DNA of 6,591 bases from NCBI GenBank assembly GCA_013375335.1, contig JABXJZ010000082.1:1-6591 (forward strand). The letters are read 5' to 3'. This DNA is from Desulfobacterales bacterium (lineage in GTDB: Bacteria > Desulfobacterota > DSM-4660 > Desulfatiglandales > B25-G16). A program made the position numbers and the translations under genes. The first letter of the stretch is position 1, and each line of letters starts with the position of its first letter. The notes under the pieces are model-generated. The model was not told the origin of the DNA. It was given only the letters and a program-made list of their open reading frames with translations, and did no database searches. This document shows, piece by piece, positions 4,849-6,591 of the stretch.

Positions 4849-6591
4849 CTAAGGCCTCGACCTACTGAAATAACTCCCTAATATGTCTCTTGCGATGGGC
4901 GCCGCTACCCTCCCCCCCTGCCCACTATGCTCTATAAGAATGGCTAGTGCAATCACTGGATCTTCAGCAGGGGCGACGGCCACAAACCATGCATGATCCC
5001 TAAATTCATATGGAATCTCCGTCTCTTCTACGGGTTCCCCTTCCTCGGGCAAACTCACTACTTGGGCAGTGCCTGTCTTGCCGGCCACCCTTATCCCATC
5101 AAGCCTTGCCCTCCAACCGGTTCCATGGGCCTCATTCACAACACCAATAAGGGCCGCTTTTACCAGTTCTATGTTCTCTCTTTTTATACTCCAGCGGTCA
5201 AGTGCATCGGGTTTAAATTGAAAGACCCCTTTCTTATTCCCTCTGCCTATCCATTTCGTTACCTGCGGCCTCAAGAGGGCGCCCCCGTTGAAAAGCGCTG
5301 ATATAAATCTGACCATTTGAATAGGCGTTACAAGGGTAAAACTTTGTCCAACAGCCACAGACAGCGTTTCCCCTTCTTGCCATGGAACACGCCAGCGCCT
5401 TAGCTTCCATGCCCTACTCGGAATCAGCCCTGCCTTCTCATCTCCTAACTCAAGACCTGTCCTACAGCCAAGGCCAAGCCTTTTGGCATACTTCGCAATC
5501 GTATCAATGCCTACTCTTTGGCCCAATTGGTAGAAGTAGACATCGCACGATTCAACTAATGCCCTGTGAAGAGCAACATAACCGTGTCCTTCCCCCTTCC
5601 AACAGCGATATATCCTCCGCTGAAACCTATAACTTCCTCCACAGAAAAGCTCCTCATGGGGGTCAATTACTCCTTCTTCTAACCCCGCCAGGGCTACCAC
5701 TATCTTGAAAAGAGAACCTGGTGGATACTGTCCTGAGATTACCCTGTTCTGCAACGGGAAGCGGGGATTGGAGACCACTCCTTCCCATCCCTTCTTATCC
5801 ATCCCCTTGGCAAAGTCATTGGGATTAAAGGCCGGGCTGCTTGCCATAGCTAAGATCTCTCCACTACGCGGATTCATGGCGACGATGGCACCTGCTCTAC
5901 CATAGAGGGATCTCTCGGCCAGCATTTGAAGATCCCCGTCTATTGATAGGTTGACATCGAGGCCTGGCTCGGCCGGCTTTTGGTAGAGCACTCTCAGTAT
6001 TCGACCGGAGGCGTCCACCTCAACCTGTTGCCCACCCCGAATACCATTCAGATATCTGTGCCATTTTTTCTCTATGCCGACCTTTCCCACGAAATCGCCA
6101 AGCTTACTCTCCTTGTGCTCCTCCCTCTTGAGCTGGTGTCTATCAATTTCCCCAAGGTAGCCAATGAGATGAGCAGCGAGGTTATTGTATATGCAATGCC
6201 TTCTAGGCTTCACTTCTATAATGACGCCCGGCATGCTAAATAGGTCGGTTTCTACTCTGGCTAACTCATCCCTTGTGAGATCCTTTTTTATGTAAACCGG
6301 ATTAAAGGGGTCCCATCTTAAAGCCCTCTCTATCTTCTTTCTAGCAGTTATGCCATCGATTTCAATCAATCTGCTCAGGCCTTCCAATAAACCGCCGACG
6401 TCTCTGATATCCTCTGGAATCACACCTAAGATAAAAGAGGGCCTATTGTCGACTAATAGGCGATCATTCCTATCGAAAATCAATCCTCTAGAGGGCAAGA
6501 CGTCTCTTAAGTCTATTCTGTTATGCTCAGACTGTACCCTATAGTTGGGGCCATTGATGATCTGTAAAGACCACAACCGTGCAAACAGGAT
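4849..6591 (-). CDS. mrdA: Penicillin-binding protein 2, elongation transpeptidase (5' end missing)
   Basis: Peptidoglycan DD-transpeptidase of the elongasome; it cross-links side-wall peptidoglycan made by its partner RodA, in the outer leaflet/periplasmic space. The frame is open to the right edge, giving 580 visible residues up to a TAG stop. The first visible residues (ILFARLWSLQI) are the end of the membrane anchor, so roughly 35 N-terminal residues are missing, and the in-frame TTG at 6576 is not the start. Numbering from the first visible codon: pedestal/dimer domain about 25-205 with the SRGLIFDRNDRLL motif, transpeptidase domain about 215-570. Catalytic motifs are S293-L-F-K296, S348-C-D350 and K505-T-G-T508. 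SxD instead of SxN is typical of PBP2. Cys317, Cys330, His336 and Cys349 look like a metal site. RodA follows after 49 bases, the usual mrdA-mrdB pairing. Family assignment is very secure. Confidence 0.97.
   Translation of the reverse strand: MLFARLWSLQIINGPNYRVQSEHNRIDLRDVLPSRGLIFDRNDRLLVDNRPSFILGVIPEDIRDVGGLLEGLSRLIEIDGITARKKIERALRWDPFNPVYIKKDLTRDELARVETDLFSMPGVIIEVKPRRHCIYNNLAAHLIGYLGEIDRHQLKREEHKESKLGDFVGKVGIEKKWHRYLNGIRGGQQVEVDASGRILRVLYQKPAEPGLDVNLSIDGDLQMLAERSLYGRAGAIVAMNPRSGEILAMASSPAFNPNDFAKGMDKKGWEGVVSNPRFPLQNRVISGQYPPGSLFKIVVALAGLEEGVIDPHEELFCGGSYRFQRRIYRCWKGEGHGYVALHRALVESCDVYFYQLGQRVGIDTIAKYAKRLGLGCRTGLELGDEKAGLIPSRAWKLRRWRVPWQEGETLSVAVGQSFTLVTPIQMVRFISALFNGGALLRPQVTKWIGRGNKKGVFQFKPDALDRWSIKRENIELVKAALIGVVNEAHGTGWRARLDGIRVAGKTGTAQVVSLPEEGEPVEETEIPYEFRDHAWFVAVAPAEDPVIALAILIEHSGQGGRVAAPIARDILGSYFSRSRP

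Noticed and set aside
6574..6576. TTG as the start of PBP2
   Set aside because: The frame stays open to the window edge, and the extra residues ILFAR continue the expected membrane anchor, so the gene is cut by the edge.

Overview
All genes lie on the minus strand, so the window reads from its right end to its left. In transcription order: the elongation transpeptidase PBP2 (mrdA, 5' end cut by the right edge), the SEDS glycosyltransferase RodA, a bactofilin, then the first four genes of a rotary A/V-type ATPase operon: peripheral-stalk subunit H/G, membrane subunit I, the ion-carrying ring subunit K, and peripheral-stalk subunit E (3' end cut by the left edge).

PBP2, RodA, bactofilin, and clear Shine-Dalgarno sites with ATG or GTG starts indicate a bacterium, probably rod-shaped, that uses an archaeal/vacuolar-style rotary ATPase. 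The ATPase order H-I-K-E matches Enterococcus hirae ntpF-I-K-E and archaeal ahaH-I-K-E, so C, F/G, A, B and D are expected beyond the left edge. The sequence does not fix the phylum.

Region by region: 6591-4849 PBP2; 4799-3702 RodA; a 96-base gap with a candidate promoter; 3605-3201 bactofilin; a 58-base gap with no convincing promoter or terminator; 3142-2831 subunit H; 2826-880 subunit I; a 95-base gap with a candidate promoter, a long inverted repeat and a strong ribosome site; 784-299 subunit K; a 47-base gap with alternative hairpins around the next ribosome site; 251-1 subunit E. No gap reaches 100 bases, and no RNA gene, mobile element, CRISPR array or factor-independent terminator was seen.

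PBP2 and RodA form the transpeptidase/glycosyltransferase pair that builds the side wall; the bactofilin is a cytoskeletal polymer often tied to envelope shape. The ATPase genes encode the ion path (I and K) and the stalk (E and H). Subunit K carries the residue set that binds Na+ in E. hirae NtpK and only one carboxylate per four-helix protomer, so a Na+-coupled rotor is the best prediction. The most interesting non-coding signals flank the K gene on both sides and could raise its expression relative to its neighbours. I found no wholly new system; the gene families are all familiar.
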